Position numbers and translations under genes: made by a program
Notes under the pieces: generated by a model
Database searches by the model: none
What the model saw: only the letters and a program-made list of their open reading frames with translations
Told to the model about the DNA's origin: nothing
NCBI GenBank assembly: GCA_027605045.1
Contig: JAQFWX010000009.1
Span: 868,001 to 932,000 of the forward strand
DNA from: Phallus indusiatus
Lineage: Eukaryota; Basidiomycota; Agaricomycetes; Phallales; Phallaceae
Length of the DNA stretch: 64,000 nucleotides
Direction of reading: 5' to 3'
Shown here: piece after piece, positions 36,336-47,392 of the stretch
Position numbering within the stretch: position 1 is the first letter of the stretch
How the letters are laid out: each line of letters starts with the position of its first letter

Positions 36336-39300
36336 ATGTCTGAAACAGCTACTAGTAATTTGAACGAAAATACAGCGCAGCCGGCACTCCTGAGCAATCA
36401 GGGTGAAATCGAGAATGAGCCTTCATCGGTTCTGGGTGTACAGGAAATTACCGAAGACGAAAGGTCGCCTGCAGCCACATCTCCAAATGAACAAAAAGCA
36501 CAATCCGAAACAGGTTTAAATGAAACTCTGCTGCAGCTTCAACTCCTACGGATTCTCACTCGCGATCTACCGGGTAAGATTTTCTTTTTGTCTTTAAAAA
36601 CAAACAGCTTATAATAACGTGCATTTTCTAGATAATAAGCCTAAACCAGCCTCTAACAATGATGAAGAAATCAGGACCTTGCGCAAAAAGCTTTTTGGAC
36701 TAACCAGAACCGAATCCAATAACGGTGAGTAAAAACTGACGTGATTATATCGTACTCGCTAATTGTGGAACATCAAGTAAATAATCGATTTGATTATGAA
36801 CAGAAGTATCCTGCAGATCGTCCCGGAGAAGAGCTTGGTCCCAGTGCTCGAGTTTGGTCGACCTACCTTGACGAAGCTGAGGCTTATGATCGTGAAAGAG
36901 CGGAAGGTTGGAAAGAGACAGCAGATGTTCTTCTCGTATTTGTACGTTGAATGACCGTCTTATGTGGCTATGATCGCTAAAGTTTGCTGTTTTGTAGGCT
37001 GGTCTTTTCTCCAGTGTTGTCGCAACATTCGTTTCCCAGGCTTCGCAAAGCCTTCAGCAGGATAATACCCAAGTTTCTGCATCCTTGTTGTTCGAAACAA
37101 ACAAATTACTTCGAGCCCAATTCAGTGGAACACCGATTAATAATGTTCCTAGTTCGATACTAACCCCTACATCTCCGTTCATACCATCGGCAAATGCGCA
37201 ACTCGTAAATGGCCTGTGGTTCACTAGTTTGGCACTTACGTTGTCTACTGCGCTGTTCGCTGTCCTTTCCAAACAATGGCTTTATTATTACCTGTCTTCT
37301 ATCTCCGGAACACCGCGCGAAAAGGCGAGAGCAAGACAATTTCGGTTTCAAGGGTTTGAGTCGTGGAAAGTCGGTGCCATCGTTGATCTCCTGCCGATTC
37401 TTTTGCATATTGCTGTCGGTATGTTCCTGACAGGCATAATCATACTTCTGTTTCCATTGGATGTTCAAGTCGCTCGGGCGATCGTCGCTATTACCGGAGT
37501 CACATACGTTTTATATTTTGTGTCTGTGATACTACCTGTTCGATATCCGGGATGCCCATATGTAACGTCGCTTACGATCTATATCGGTGTACTGTTCTTT
37601 TTTTTGCCGAGGGTCACTAACCCGGTATCAAAAATTCTACGTATAATCGACAGAGTATACCCGAGTTCACAATTAGACCCGGAGGTTTGTTCGAAGATGG
37701 CCAGGATAATCTCGAAATGGAACTTTTTCCAGAAATGTCTTCTCCTTTTCCTCTGTTCTATTTGGGTTGTAAATTTCATATGTATTGTTATATATATCTC
37801 TCATGGCAGGTCTGCGTTGGTAACTGTCCTCTTGACTCTCACTCTGCTTGGAGATGGTTTTGTGATAAAAAGGCTTATGGATCGTCATTTCAATTTTCAT
37901 CGTCGTGCGCTGGAACCCTTCAAGCGCTTCGCTTCTACCATTCCGAAATTCACCAACTGGAGGGAGGAGAAGATAAAACAGGCTGTTGCAAATGCCGCTC
38001 CTCTCGACTCGGACGCACTTTCTTGGCTCAATGAAACCTTCTCTGCTACAAATGTTCACCGGATTATCGCACGGTGTTCATTTATGCATCCAAATATTGC
38101 ACAGAAATTCGAATCCGACACCTTGAACAGTTTTTGGAGGATTTTGGAAGTCGGTGAAACAAGCGTGGTGGATATTCGTCATGGATTGTGTATTGATCTC
38201 TTGTCCCGGGAGTGCAACTACTGGTCTCTACTTCCGTCTATGGCTGATACGGAGTTTAGAAAACAAATGGATGAAGTGGAATATAAAAATTATTCCCGAA
38301 TTACCGAAAATGTAATCAGTGCCAATTATGTCGAAATTCTTAAGGACGCTATCAAAGACGACTTCAAGCTTCCGCTGACCATGTGGCACTGTTTCCTCGC
38401 AAGGGCGTCGGAAGATGATGAGGTGGCTAGACATATCATCACTTCCGGAATACGTAACATATTTGACTGGAACACCCGGAGCACCACAAATGGCACAGAG
38501 ACCGCACATTTCCAGACCGTTCTCAAAAATCCCGGCGAGCCGGCAAAATGGAAATTTGACTACCTGTTCCGTTACTTTTCTACTGGCAGCCCTCACTATT
38601 CCTCCTCAGAAGACAATTACCCTAGGAAACATTATCTCCTCGTTGCCTTCATCTATCGGAACCTTACTTCCCCGCGATCGCTCATTGCCGACGAAGAACA
38701 GAAGCAAAAGTTGTTGTCTGATATGTTTAACAGCTTACATCAATGGCTTTCATATCCAACTTATCATTTCTCACACGAGGACTACCTCTTCTTCTTCGAA
38801 TATATTTGCTGCGTGGATGCATTTTGGAGTGAATCTATGACGGATACCGTCAGATCGAAAGTATTTGACTCCCTGTCTCTGATTTGGAGTTCCGGCAAGA
38901 AGAAGGATAACTGGGTTGAGCGCTTTTACCAACTCGAGTTCAGCGACCCCTCTTCCATATATCAATGGTGTTCGCACGACGTCAGATTACTTATCTCTGG
39001 GCACAGCCTGAGCAGGTTTCCCATATTCACACTGCTTCTCATGCCTCAGAATCACGACGGTCTGTATCGATGCATCAACTCCTCGAATGATCCCGCCGAG
39101 GCTGTGTCCCGTTTTTTGACATTTCTTCAAAACTTCAAAGATGTCCGGTATATTGATCATATCGCACAAGACGACTTGTGTGGTGGTCTATTGTATCTCT
39201 GTGTGGCGCTTGTGGGCCTAGATGGACTTGCTCCGTCTACCGTTCTCTACAACTCGTCCGTGCTGGTGGAACTAGGGGGACTCCTTTTGGTTCACACACC

Positions 39301-39571
39301 AGCAGAATGTTGCTCCAATTCAGAGCCTTGTCGGTCAAAGTTACATCAACTTCACGGTATTATGGTTTCAGAGGCACATTCCGAAGAAAATACAGACCTT
39401 CGTCAGGAGCTCGAAAAAGTCGCACGCAAGTTTAGGCAATGTTTCGGTCTGGCCTCTCAACGTTCTCAACACCCGCCGAGTGTCGAAAATCAACGCACTG
39501 AAACAACAAACTTGAACCACGATTCTGAAGAGCGTGGACAGCCTCAGAAATTCAATGAAAACGAGGCTTGA
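36336..39571 (+). CDS. DUF6535 family multi-pass membrane protein C
   Basis: Third family member, opposite strand and 24 kb from A and B. Model join(36336..36573, 36632..36724, 36778..36941, 36998..39571), 1022 aa, phases consistent. The N-terminus is acidic and low-complexity (MSETATSNLNENTAQPALLS). It is followed by the conserved blocks EEIRTLRKKLFGL, NNRFDYEQKYPADRPGEE, RVWSTYLDEAEAYDRE and EGWKETADVLLVF. Membrane helices: GLFSSVVATFVSQA, WFTSLALTLSTALFAVLSK, GAIVDLLPILLHIAVGMFL, VARAIVAITGVTYVLYFVSV, plus extra hydrophobic segments around aa 390-430 (CLLLFLCSIWVVNFICIVIY, LVTVLLTLTLLGDGF) that A and B lack or have weakly. A long soluble C-terminus ends NENEA. Unlike A and B, no separate last exon is evident. 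Function unknown. Confidence 0.87.
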
Positions 39572-40595
39572 CAAGTCTCACATCTAGGTATTGTCTATAC
39601 GAGCCCATACATATCTATAGCATGAAAATAACACAGTATTCAATCAGATGAAAAGAATGCTCAGTGCATGACATACGATAAAATATCAAAAGTGAGCTGA
39701 TCATGATGATGCCTACAATACCAATGAGAACACTAAAATAAAATGTTATTCGACAGGATAAAATTCTGTTTATGTAGCTTTAGTATCGTCGTCTAAGTCC
39801 ATGAAATGTTCCATCGTTTTGCCCAAAGGTTCTGTCAAGTGTTATTCTTTTCAACTTGAAATGCGTCACTAGACACGCACCGTATGTATCCATTATTTTT
39901 TAGCAGTTAAGAATGACAGAAAAGGTCTATGGTCACGAAAGTTGCTTGTGTGCACACTTTTTTGATAGGACGCGTAAAATTGAAATGCTATTGTATTATG
40001 TAGACAATTTTTTTCTCAGCTTCTTATGCCTCCATCGATCATCTCTCGCGCGTTGCTTCTAAAGCGACGCAAAATTTGGTTGGTGTAAGGCTTTTGTTGT
40101 GTTGTGAAGTTCCTAATTATGTCAAAAACTGTATAATTATTTATTTATTGTCTCAGAATCAGAATGTGTCACTACAGAGTCTGTGCATGAGGCATCAATG
40201 CATCAGGCCCGGACCGACTGGCGGCCAATCCTAAGAAAGCGCTAAATTTAAGGCAAGAGCTCTTCTCCTTCGTAATATCCCGTAAATGCCTAACGGGCGA
40301 CAGAATGGCCACGCACCTCTTCCTTATCCTTCACACTAATGTTATATCCCTGGCAAGTCGCTACTACGCCTTTGCAAGCGGTTTTATTTGTGGATCTTTC
40401 AAGTGCAATAGTGAGTTTCTCAAAACTTCTTTCTCCCTCCGAGAAAAACTTCAGCGCTAAACATCGCGACTCGGAAAAAAAAACCCTTTCAAGATTGCAC
40501 ATGCATGGTTTCGAAAGTATGAACCTCCGGATATTACGAGTTGTCTCGTTCGTATTGCTGTCTTTTCAATTGCACCTGGCGCGACGGCACTGAAG
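39572..40595. other. Intergenic spacer
   Basis: About 1 kb, AT-rich. No supported gene. An open frame 40339-40593 immediately upstream of the P450 is in a different frame from it and probably belongs to its leader or promoter. Confidence 0.5.
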
Positions 40596-42569
40596 ATGCT
40601 TCCGTCACCTTGGGCGAATGTACCCTTACATCTGCTCTTTTTCATGTGTTTCGTGCTATTCTCGATCTTGCTCTATCGTGTCTCGCCGTTTCACCCTTTG
40701 GCGAGAATTCCGGGACCGATTGTCTGCAAGACATCGAATATCTGGTTGGCCTGGGTTTCGTACAGAGGGGATGTCCATATGTACTTTGATAAACTACACA
40801 AAATATATGGTCCAGTCATTCGAGTTGGTATGGCGTTGTTTGTTTTTCCTTACATAATTTTCATCTTATCATACGATTTTGCAGGACCGAACGATTTGTC
40901 CATAATAGAAGCCAAACTTCTACCCGATATCTTGGGTCAACAGGGTATGCCTCGAGGACCAAGTGCGCTTTCTTACCAAACGCTCTTTCTTAATCCAGTA
41001 ACTGAAGGTATTTGTACATATTTAGTGTGGGATGGAAAAATATACGTTGCGCACAAACAAAATCAGTCCAGTCACAGTCTCATCCGTGTTCGCGACATCA
41101 ATATGCATCAATATTCACGCACAACTTCGTAAGCAATGGAATCGAGCATTTGCACCAGGTCCTTTACAGGATTACGAAGAGTCGCTTCTTGCAAGTGGGA
41201 TTGAGCTGATTGAGCATTTGAAAGGCGTTTGTCATGGTTCCTCAGATAAATTGGGACATGTTGATATCGCGGACTATATTGGTCGCTGGAGGTCTGCCTC
41301 GCTCCTTCTTAATTATTCAGACTTTCAGCTCACATCTATTAGTTTTGATTTTATGGGAGACTTAGCGTAAGTAAATTATAAATTTGGGTATATCAATAAC
41401 TTCAGCTTCTTATGCTGGCACCTCAGTTTCGGAGAGAGTTTTGGATTCGTGCGCAATGGTGATACAGAGGGGATTATACAGAGCTTGAAGGCTTCAAACG
41501 AGTTCGTCTCGTTAAATTTCAATTAAACTAATAAATAATATTTTCGCACCAGAATACCAACGATTACACAAATGATTCCCTGGGCTTCGACATTTTTCCG
41601 TTCCATTCCTTTCATGAACAAACAACTGGGAGCGTTTGCCAAATTTGCGATCACACAAGCTCACAAACGGATTTCAAAAGTAACTGGAAAGAAAGATTTA
41701 TTCTATCATTTGGTACTTCAATGCTCCTATCTCTTTTTTACTCAATTAATTATGTTCAAGGCTGCTAGTATGAATATAGACGATGATAAACCACCAACAC
41801 AGGTGGTCATTTCAAATGTGGGTATTGCTATCCTCGCGGGGTCCGATACGAGCTCAACGGCGCTTTCTGGGATAATGTATTACTTACTCCAATATCCTGA
41901 ATACCTTCGACGTCTGCGTAAGGAGCTCGACGCGACTTTCCCCCCATCAGAGGATGCCCCTATACGACTGGATATGCTAGCCGATCTACAGCTGTTAAAT
42001 GCAATCATGTCAGTGAACCCAGTCTCCGATAAATCATGACAATGTCGCACACAGACTGATCATTTTTTCAGCAACGAAGCTTTACGTTTGCAACCTCCAC
42101 TCGCAAGTGGTTTGCAAAGGGCTCCGGCGAAGAACAGTGGGGGTAAAGTAGTAGGAGACATGTATAAGACAAACAGCTTTCTTTTTGTGTTGATGCATCT
42201 CTCATATGTTTACACAGGTTTCTCCCCGAAGAAACGGCTGTATTTGTTCCCCCGTACGCGATACATCGCGACCCTCGCTACTTCTACCCGAAACCAGACG
42301 AATTCTGGCCGGAGAGATGGTACACTCGGAGCAGCGAGGTGGTATTAAATCGGCTGGCCTATATTCCATTCTCTCACGGCCCAGCAAACTGCATTGGTAA
42401 ATCGCTTGCTCTTTCCGAATTGAGGTACATCACAGCGATGCTAGTTTATAACTTCGACTTCTGGTTCGAAGATGGATATGATCCGTCGCAGTGGACACGA
42501 GACATGAAGGATCACGTTCTCATCGTGACGGGGAAGTTGCCGGTAAAGATGAAACAAAGGGAGCTTTGA
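40596..42569 (+). pseudogene. Cytochrome P450 with probable frameshift
   Basis: A haem monooxygenase. Start MLPSPWANVP with a hydrophobic anchor (LHLLFFMCFVLFSILLYRV), the Pro-rich hinge HPLARIPGP and KLHKIYGPVIRVG. Then: C-helix region RKQWNRAFAPGPLQDYEESL, FDFMGDLAFGESFG, I-helix AGSDTSSTALSG, ExxR in NEALRLQPPLASG, PERF-like DPRYFYPKPDEFWPERW, and haem loop FSHGPANCIGKSLAL with the ligand Cys. It ends VKMKQREL, TGA at 42567-42569. About eight introns join in phase. The exception is a tandem 10-bp repeat at 41097-41106 and 41107-41116 (ATCAATATGC/ATCAATATTC). Removing one unit joins RVRDIN with HAQLRKQW in frame; with it the frame is lost at 41132. A shifted acceptor (CACAG ending 41078) could rescue the frame with altered residues, so it may still be expressed. 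Substrate unknown. Confidence 0.78.
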
Positions 42570-42970
42570 CTGTTCGGTTTATTCGAGAAGCAGTTGGTGT
42601 ATATCACTCCTACCTTTAGTCAACAACTATGGCAGACAATTCATGAAGAAGAAGTGATTTCTAGAAGTAAATATTATTCGAAACAACTTGAATGCGGAAG
42701 CTGCAGGTTCATGCCCCAATTACCAGAATAGGCTCGAGACCAGGCCTTGTGATGGTGTTACCTCCCCGGCTCTACATACTGCATTCATCTTAGGAATTTC
42801 TGTAATAAACAATGTTTTTTGTAGGGTGGAGGACGACACGTCTGTGCGTCTGTTGATGCTGCTGACCAAGCTACTTAAGCGGGCTTTTATATACATTTTA
42901 TTAGCCCAAAGTCCGCCCTACATAGTAATTTTCTCAAATTTCGCGCCACTTATCAACACTGTTGTTACGG
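42570..42970. other. Intergenic spacer
   Basis: About 400 bp between the P450 and the zinc-cluster gene; nothing supported beyond likely promoter sequence. Confidence 0.5.
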
Positions 42971-44324
42971 ATGTCGTCTTCCCCCAACTCCCCATCCCTT
43001 TCGCGTGTGAACTGGGCGGTGAAACACCAGCAAACTTGTTTACTTGAGGACCACGAGGACGTCAATGTGCCCGTGCCAGTTATTAACCCAGATTACACCA
43101 GTCCCGAACTCTTCGAACAATTTCGAAATTTGTACGAAAAAGCGCATGAGGATGGAAAAAATGAATTGATGAGAGCGGTTGCAAGAGAGGGAGAGGCAGA
43201 AAGAGAAGGAGAGGCAGAAAGAGAAAGAGAGAAAGGAAAGGGAGAAACAGAAACAGAAACCAGAAGCGAAACCAAAACCAAAACCAAAACCAAAACCAAA
43301 ACCAAAACCGAGACCGATACTGAAGTCAACCCCCCAAGCCCCAGCCAAGTCCACAAAACATTCGCGCGACGAAATGGACGACGACGAAGGATCAGATGGC
43401 ATGGAGTCCGCTGCATCCCCACCCAAGAAGATTGCTCGCAAGGCGACCAGTGAAGAACCCAACCACGACGCCGGCCCTTCATCAATCCAAGTGCAGACAC
43501 TACGCGACCCACCTTGCGACAGATGTGTTCGTCTGAAGAAGGACTGCCGCGACCAAGTGGGCAATTCCGCACACCAGCCCGTCTGCCGAGAATGCAAACG
43601 CGCCAAAGCCGGCTGCTCTCACTTTGCAATGAAGAAACCTGAAAAGGTCGATGAAAAAGTGAAATTGGTCGAAGAAACTGAGGTGAATTCGAAGTCAGAG
43701 GTGAAGACAGAAGCGAGGGCTGGAGTCAAGGCAAAAACGAAGGGATCTTCTGACCCTATTGTTGACGATGCTTCGGACAACAATGACAACGGGGTCATAT
43801 TCGTAGATGGACACCTTAACCTAAAAACGAAGGAAATTTCTGACCCTATTGTTGACGACGCTTCGGACGACGATGACAACGGAACGCTGCCCGCAAACAA
43901 TAAAATCCCAGACACCGATTTCACATTACCGGAAATGACGTCGGACTATTTTGAAAAGCTGACTAAGGCGATCAGTGTGGGTATCGCGGAAGGCATTAAG
44001 ATGGCCACACCGCTCATCATGCAAACTTGCATGACGTTAATTGATTTACACGGAGAAAAGCAGCGGCAAATGATGATGCAAATCATTGCAGATGACATAC
44101 GAGCGCTTACAGAGTTCCACCAGAAAATGTTCCGCTCCGATCTAAACCTGTTGATCAACAGAAAGATTGGAAGGAAATCCCAGGCGGCCGATAGTGAAAG
44201 AAAAGACACCGGCGCAGCTGGCGAGGAAGACCCGAGCGAAAGCAGACGCACCACAGCGGGTGGGGCTGACGAGCGGGGAGAGTACGAATCGGACGATGAA
44301 GTGAGTGGGATTGTGCAAGATTAA
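42971..44324 (+). CDS. Zn2Cys6-type zinc cluster protein with low-complexity N-terminus
   Basis: Putative nuclear DNA-binding protein. The certain part is the frame 43173-44324. It has a Lys/Glu/Arg-rich segment, a (KP)n run near 43270-43315 and then a Cys pattern C-x2-C-x6-C-x12-C-x2-C-x6-C at about 43515-43610 (CDRCVRLKKDC ... CRECKRAKAGC), which fits the Gal4-type cluster spacing. The C-terminal half has two copies of SDPIVDDASD, a helix-rich stretch (YFEKLTKAISVGIAEGIKMA, QRQMMMQIIADDIRALTEFH) and an acidic end ESDDEVSGIVQD. The likely N-terminus, MSSSPNSPSLSRVNW at 42971 up to about 43170, is in another frame. A one-base-equivalent shift or an unseen intron inside the purine-rich repeat at 43172-43260 must join them. 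The zinc cluster lies mid-protein, not at the N-terminus as usual. Convergent with the FAD monooxygenase, 77 bp away. Confidence 0.68.
43733..43884 (+). repeat. Direct repeat inside the zinc-cluster gene
   Basis: Two copies of about 59 bp (about 43733-43791 and 43826-43884), starting AAAACGAAGG and sharing TCTGACCCTATTGTTGACGA, encode the repeated SDPIVDDASD block. They keep frame and so lengthen the acidic linker. Confidence 0.7.
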
Positions 44325-44401
44325 GCGGTGGAGTTTTATTCTCGTTCAATGAAAAGAGTGTTTACATGCATGTATCTACCAAATTCCCTTCGCCAATTAT
44401 C

Positions 44402-45679
44402 TCAAGGATTCCTGCCTCCCGACATAATTTCTTTAAACGTATCAGCAATTTTCTGGGCTGAATCCCCGCCGAACATGAGGTTCAAATTATTCATCGTTTT
44501 CTGCGCATTTGCCTCGGCTCGTTCGAACATGATCGTTTCGTATTGTTCAGTTGCCGTTGACAGTGAAATTTCGTCTCGAGCAGCTGATATTATTGCTTTA
44601 GAAAGATCGAGAGCGTCTGCCATGGCGAGGTTGACGCCCACTCCAGCGAATGGTGTCATCAAGTGAGCTGCATCTCCGAGTAAAGTTATACTAAGAAGAA
44701 TTCGATATAACATACACTAAACCATGGTCGAGGATTAACTTACCCTGGTTTCGAAGACCATTTAAAACCTATAGGCAGCATATACAACGGGCGTTGAAGA
44801 ATATCATCCCCAATCCTCATCCAAGTTTTACCTCGTTCGTCCCAATTGTCAAAGTATTGTTTCAGATAGGTCTCCACCGCAGCACCGCGATCTGACCAGT
44901 CAATCCCTGAACTAACTCTCCAGTCCTCGGGAGCACGAAGCATCCCGTATATCCGGGCTGACCCATCTCCGTTACGCTGTGCCATTATAGCTCTTCCCGC
45001 ATGGAGATAGAAACACGTTCCATCTCCAATCAATTCACCAGTCTCCGGGAACCGATTGTTCACGTCCTCAATACGAGTTTCGAGCCCGTATATGCCGGAA
45101 TAGAAAGGTTTGCCGTCAGAGAGAGCGTTGCGCACTTTGCTCCATGCTCCGTCCGCGCCAACAACCACGTCAAAGTTCTGTTCAATAGTTCCATCACCGA
45201 AGTAGAGGTCAAATTTGTTATCCGATTTAATTTCGACATTGACAAGCTTTTTCTCCCACTTTATGGTGTCTGGTTCCAATGACTTGATAAGCAAGTCTCG
45301 AAGTTCGCGTCTATCAATCTCAGGTCGCATATCTGCACGCGGTCCGTCCCCTTTAGCATCCAAAAGAACGTCTCCAGCTGGACTTAAAAGTCGCAAAGCT
45401 GAACCTTCTGCACGGGCATACTTAGCGAACTCGTCGAATAAGCCTGCTTCTTTGAGAGCCTTTTGACCCGATTCTGGGTGAAGGTCGAGACTTCCTCCTT
45501 GAGAACGAGCTAGCGCCGAGTTGTCGAGGTCAAAGATGGTACATGAGACGTTATTAATTTGGAGTAGACGGGCGAGGGTTGTTCCACCAGGTCCACCTGA
45601 CAATGTGTCGAATGAGAAATAGACAAAGAAACATGTTAGGGCAAGACTTACCCCCAATGATAGCGATACGAAGAGACAT
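44402..45679 (-). CDS. FAD-dependent aromatic-type monooxygenase (TetX-like)
   Basis: Flavoprotein hydroxylase of the PHBH/TetX group. Model complement join(44402..44690, 44744..45596, 45652..45679), 389 aa with matching phases. The first exon is only 28 nt (MSLRIAIIG). The dinucleotide fold IAIIGGGPGGTTLARLLQ is followed by IFDLDNSALARSQGGSLDLH and RRELRDLLIKSLE. The DG motif is VVVGADGAWSKVRNAL and the GD motif is ITLLGDAAHLMTPFAGVGVN with MADALDLSKAI. The C-terminus ends MSGGRNP, TGA at 44402-44404. Length and motifs match tetracycline-destructase-like fungal proteins and small-molecule hydroxylases. Substrate cannot be told. It starts divergently from a 79-aa gene across a 332-bp shared intergenic region. 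Confidence 0.9.
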
Positions 45680-46011
45680 TGCCGCGTTGAATGTTAAGCA
45701 GACTCGGATGCTCCAAAAAGGACCTCAAAAGAAGGTAATTTATACCTTCACATGTAAAAACCCTTTGCAACCTATTACATTGATTATATCGAGCAAATCA
45801 AAACCTCGCACTGCTGCCTTCACAACGCGTCAGCTCATCAATAACCTCACAACGACGTCGTAAGCTCCGCGGCGTCAACCATACGTCAGACTCAGAATTA
45901 CGGCAGGCACCGATGCCGTCGGCAGTAAGGCAGTTGTGACGCGCAAGTCACGGAAACAGGCGCCGCCAAATTTTTATTCCTCTCGCCTCCTTCTGTACCG
46001 TTAACCTCCTT
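45680..46011. promoter_or_regulatory. Short divergent (shared) promoter region
   Basis: 332 bp separate the start codons of the minus-strand FAD monooxygenase and the plus-strand 79-aa protein. It contains the direct words GCGTCA and CGTCAG and CT-rich leaders on the plus side. No specific binding site can be named. Confidence 0.4.
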
Positions 46012-46312
46012 ATGGCACGTCGCTCAGCCCCGCCGAATTCGGGTCCTTCTTATCTACCACCTTCATATGGAACTCCGGGTCGTCAGGCTGTTGATCCAAA
46101 TGAATCCCGATTCCAACGCTTCCTCCGGGAACAAGTACGTCTTAAACTCCAATAAATCCGGAAGATCTTAATGCTCATATTTTCTTTGTTTCTAGGTCTT
46201 CTCTATCGACAAGTTACCTGGAAATCTGAATATCCTGACTAGTGCAGTGCTATTCTTCGGTGGAATTGCCGTAATGAGGACGTTTGGAGAATCAATGGTT
46301 GCAGATATCTAA
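46012..46312 (+). CDS. Small one-TM protein, 79 aa, possibly a mitochondrial import or outer-membrane subunit
   Basis: Two exons, join(46012..46134, 46196..46312), in phase. It begins MARRSAPPNSGPSYLPPSYG, a basic then Pro/Ser-rich segment. RFQRFLREQVFSIDKLPGNL leads to a single hydrophobic helix (LTSAVLFFGGIAVMRTFG) near the C-terminus, ending ESMVADI. The layout (short soluble N-terminus, one C-terminal helix) resembles tail-anchored small subunits such as fungal Tom5/Tom6-type proteins, but I cannot match a family with confidence. Splice sites are canonical (GTACGT...TTTCTAG) and the promoter is shared with the FAD monooxygenase. Confidence 0.62.
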
Positions 46313-47392
46313 TTGCCGTTTCATTGCGACGTTGTCTATGCGTGCGTATTCTCTCGAACATATGGGATGCTTCGGGCTTGCAGGACTAACTATTTATTAT
46401 AGGACGCATAATAACAACTTATAACGAGACATTTGGGCTTTTTCATCAACAGACCCGTTTTTGTTCACCTGTTCACTCTCAACAACCAAACTCACCACTC
46501 CTCGCATCTATACGTTTTTACGTTAAAAGTATACATCGTCTTGTATGATTAAATTCCTCCATCGTGTTTTATTGCTTGAATATCGCATCATTTGCTTTCA
46601 GTGATGTTTGTTTATAACGGACAATTAAGCTTTGTCTCAATCATTGAATGTTTACTATACAAAGCGAAGTTCTGCATCTCATTCTCATTTTTAGTCCAGA
46701 AGTCATTTGCGTCGACGCATACCAACGACACGATGAAGAGGTATCATCTTTTATTGAAAATCAGCTACCTTTATTTGTCGGACATCCGTTCAGTACACAA
46801 TCGGCTTCCAAGTTTTGTGTTAAGGACCCTGAGTTAGGAATCGGCGCTTCCTCCTCAAACCACTGCATGGAATTAACCCTCATCCTCCCTCATCCTATGT
46901 CCTTTCGGTTAGTACAGAGAAAATTCTCACGTCCATAGGTTCTCGTTTATTCCATAAAAATAATGGACTTCAATAAAAGAGCGTAGGTAATAAATCAAGA
47001 TTGCAGGGTCATAATGAGGTCTGGCGCTCGCATCCATAAACAAAGGCTGCTGAAGAGGGCTTGGAAAAAGGTTTCTTTATTACATGAGGACAAACGAGTC
47101 CACAATTCATGGTAATATTGTCATCGAGGCGTAGAATTCCGCTCTCTCAAAGCTTTTTGGCTCTCAATTCGTCCCGTCTACACACAGTCCTTTATATATG
47201 TCGTCGACGATCTTTTGTCCTGCACGTCGGACAAAGCAACGTCGAGTCCATCGAAGTCGTAGCGTCTTTCAAAACGCTATAAAACTAGTCATATTTCTCT
47301 TCCGACGCTCAACTACAACTTCATTCATTACACTCCCCCTCAACTCTCTTTACTTCGATCCTTAATCACTTTCCTTTGTTCAACCATTGACG
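46313..47392. other. Intergenic spacer
   Basis: About 1.1 kb; open frames at 46590-46940 are AT-rich and unmatched. The last 200 bp form the promoter of the following gene. Confidence 0.5.
47278..47284 (+). promoter_or_regulatory. TATA box of the 313-aa orphan gene
   Basis: TATAAAA about 109 bp before the ATG at 47393, followed by a C/T-rich leader, the usual arrangement in fungal promoters. Confidence 0.5.

Noticed and set aside
43040..43629. Two long minus-strand ORFs opposite the zinc-cluster gene
   Set aside because: Antisense shadows of the (AAAACC)n and GAGA repeats with artificial (FG)n or (VL)n runs.
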